The notes below the pieces were generated by a model. The model saw nothing but the letters and a program-made list of their open reading frames with translations. It was not told where the DNA came from and searched no databases. The position numbers were made by a program, and so were the translations under genes. Below are positions 5,108 to 5,109 of a DNA stretch of 5,109 nt, one piece after another (within the stretch, counting starts at the first letter, position 1; every line of letters starts with the position of its first letter). Source of the stretch: Nitrospirota bacterium (GTDB lineage Bacteria > Nitrospirota > CAKKRA01 > 9FT-COMBO-42-15); the NCBI GenBank assembly GCA_016195585.1, contig JACPZJ010000089.1, positions 1-5,109 of the forward strand, written 5' to 3'.

Positions 5108-5109
5108 GC

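Overview
The window holds the 3' part of a signalling gene followed by a compact recombination-repair cluster, yebC-ruvC-ruvA-ruvB, all on the + strand. Order: a 5'-truncated protein with two GAF-like regions, a long coiled coil and a degenerate class III nucleotide cyclase domain (1-1817); yebC (1853-2596); ruvC (2645-3145); ruvA (3279-3875); ruvB (3986-5029); then about 80 bases with two hairpins, the second terminator-like. No gene is supported on the - strand, and no tRNA, rRNA, CRISPR array or insertion sequence is seen.

The organism is a bacterium with moderate GC content that uses AGG/AGA for Arg and ATA for Ile often. The yebC-ruvC-ruvA-ruvB order, the codon use and the abundance of short palindromic repeats fit an uncultivated or environmental lineage such as Nitrospirota or Desulfobacterota. 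That placement is an inference from gene order and general appearance and is low confidence.

The three ruv genes encode the whole Holliday-junction machine: RuvA binds the four-way junction, RuvB is the AAA+ motor for branch migration, and RuvC cuts the junction. All key catalytic residues are visible. YebC is an intact member of the YebC/PmpR/TACO1 family, often found beside ruvC. The upstream protein looks like a cytoplasmic sensor. Its cyclase domain keeps the fold-level sequence, but both metal-binding aspartates and most other active-site residues are replaced, so it probably does not make cAMP or cGMP.

The most unusual aspect is the density of palindromic sequence, apparently of several unrelated kinds: a C-run/G-run palindrome read in frame inside the second GAF domain (938-981); a GTCATTCC-bounded element between ruvC and ruvA (3180-3246); a mirror-image array of degenerate 8-base units between ruvA and ruvB (3885-3960); a perfect 16-bp hairpin within the first codons of ruvB (4005-4040); and a pair of TTGTAGG-led hairpins after ruvB. 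No complete new defence or mobile system is present. The pseudo-cyclase and the repeat invasion are the points worth following up.
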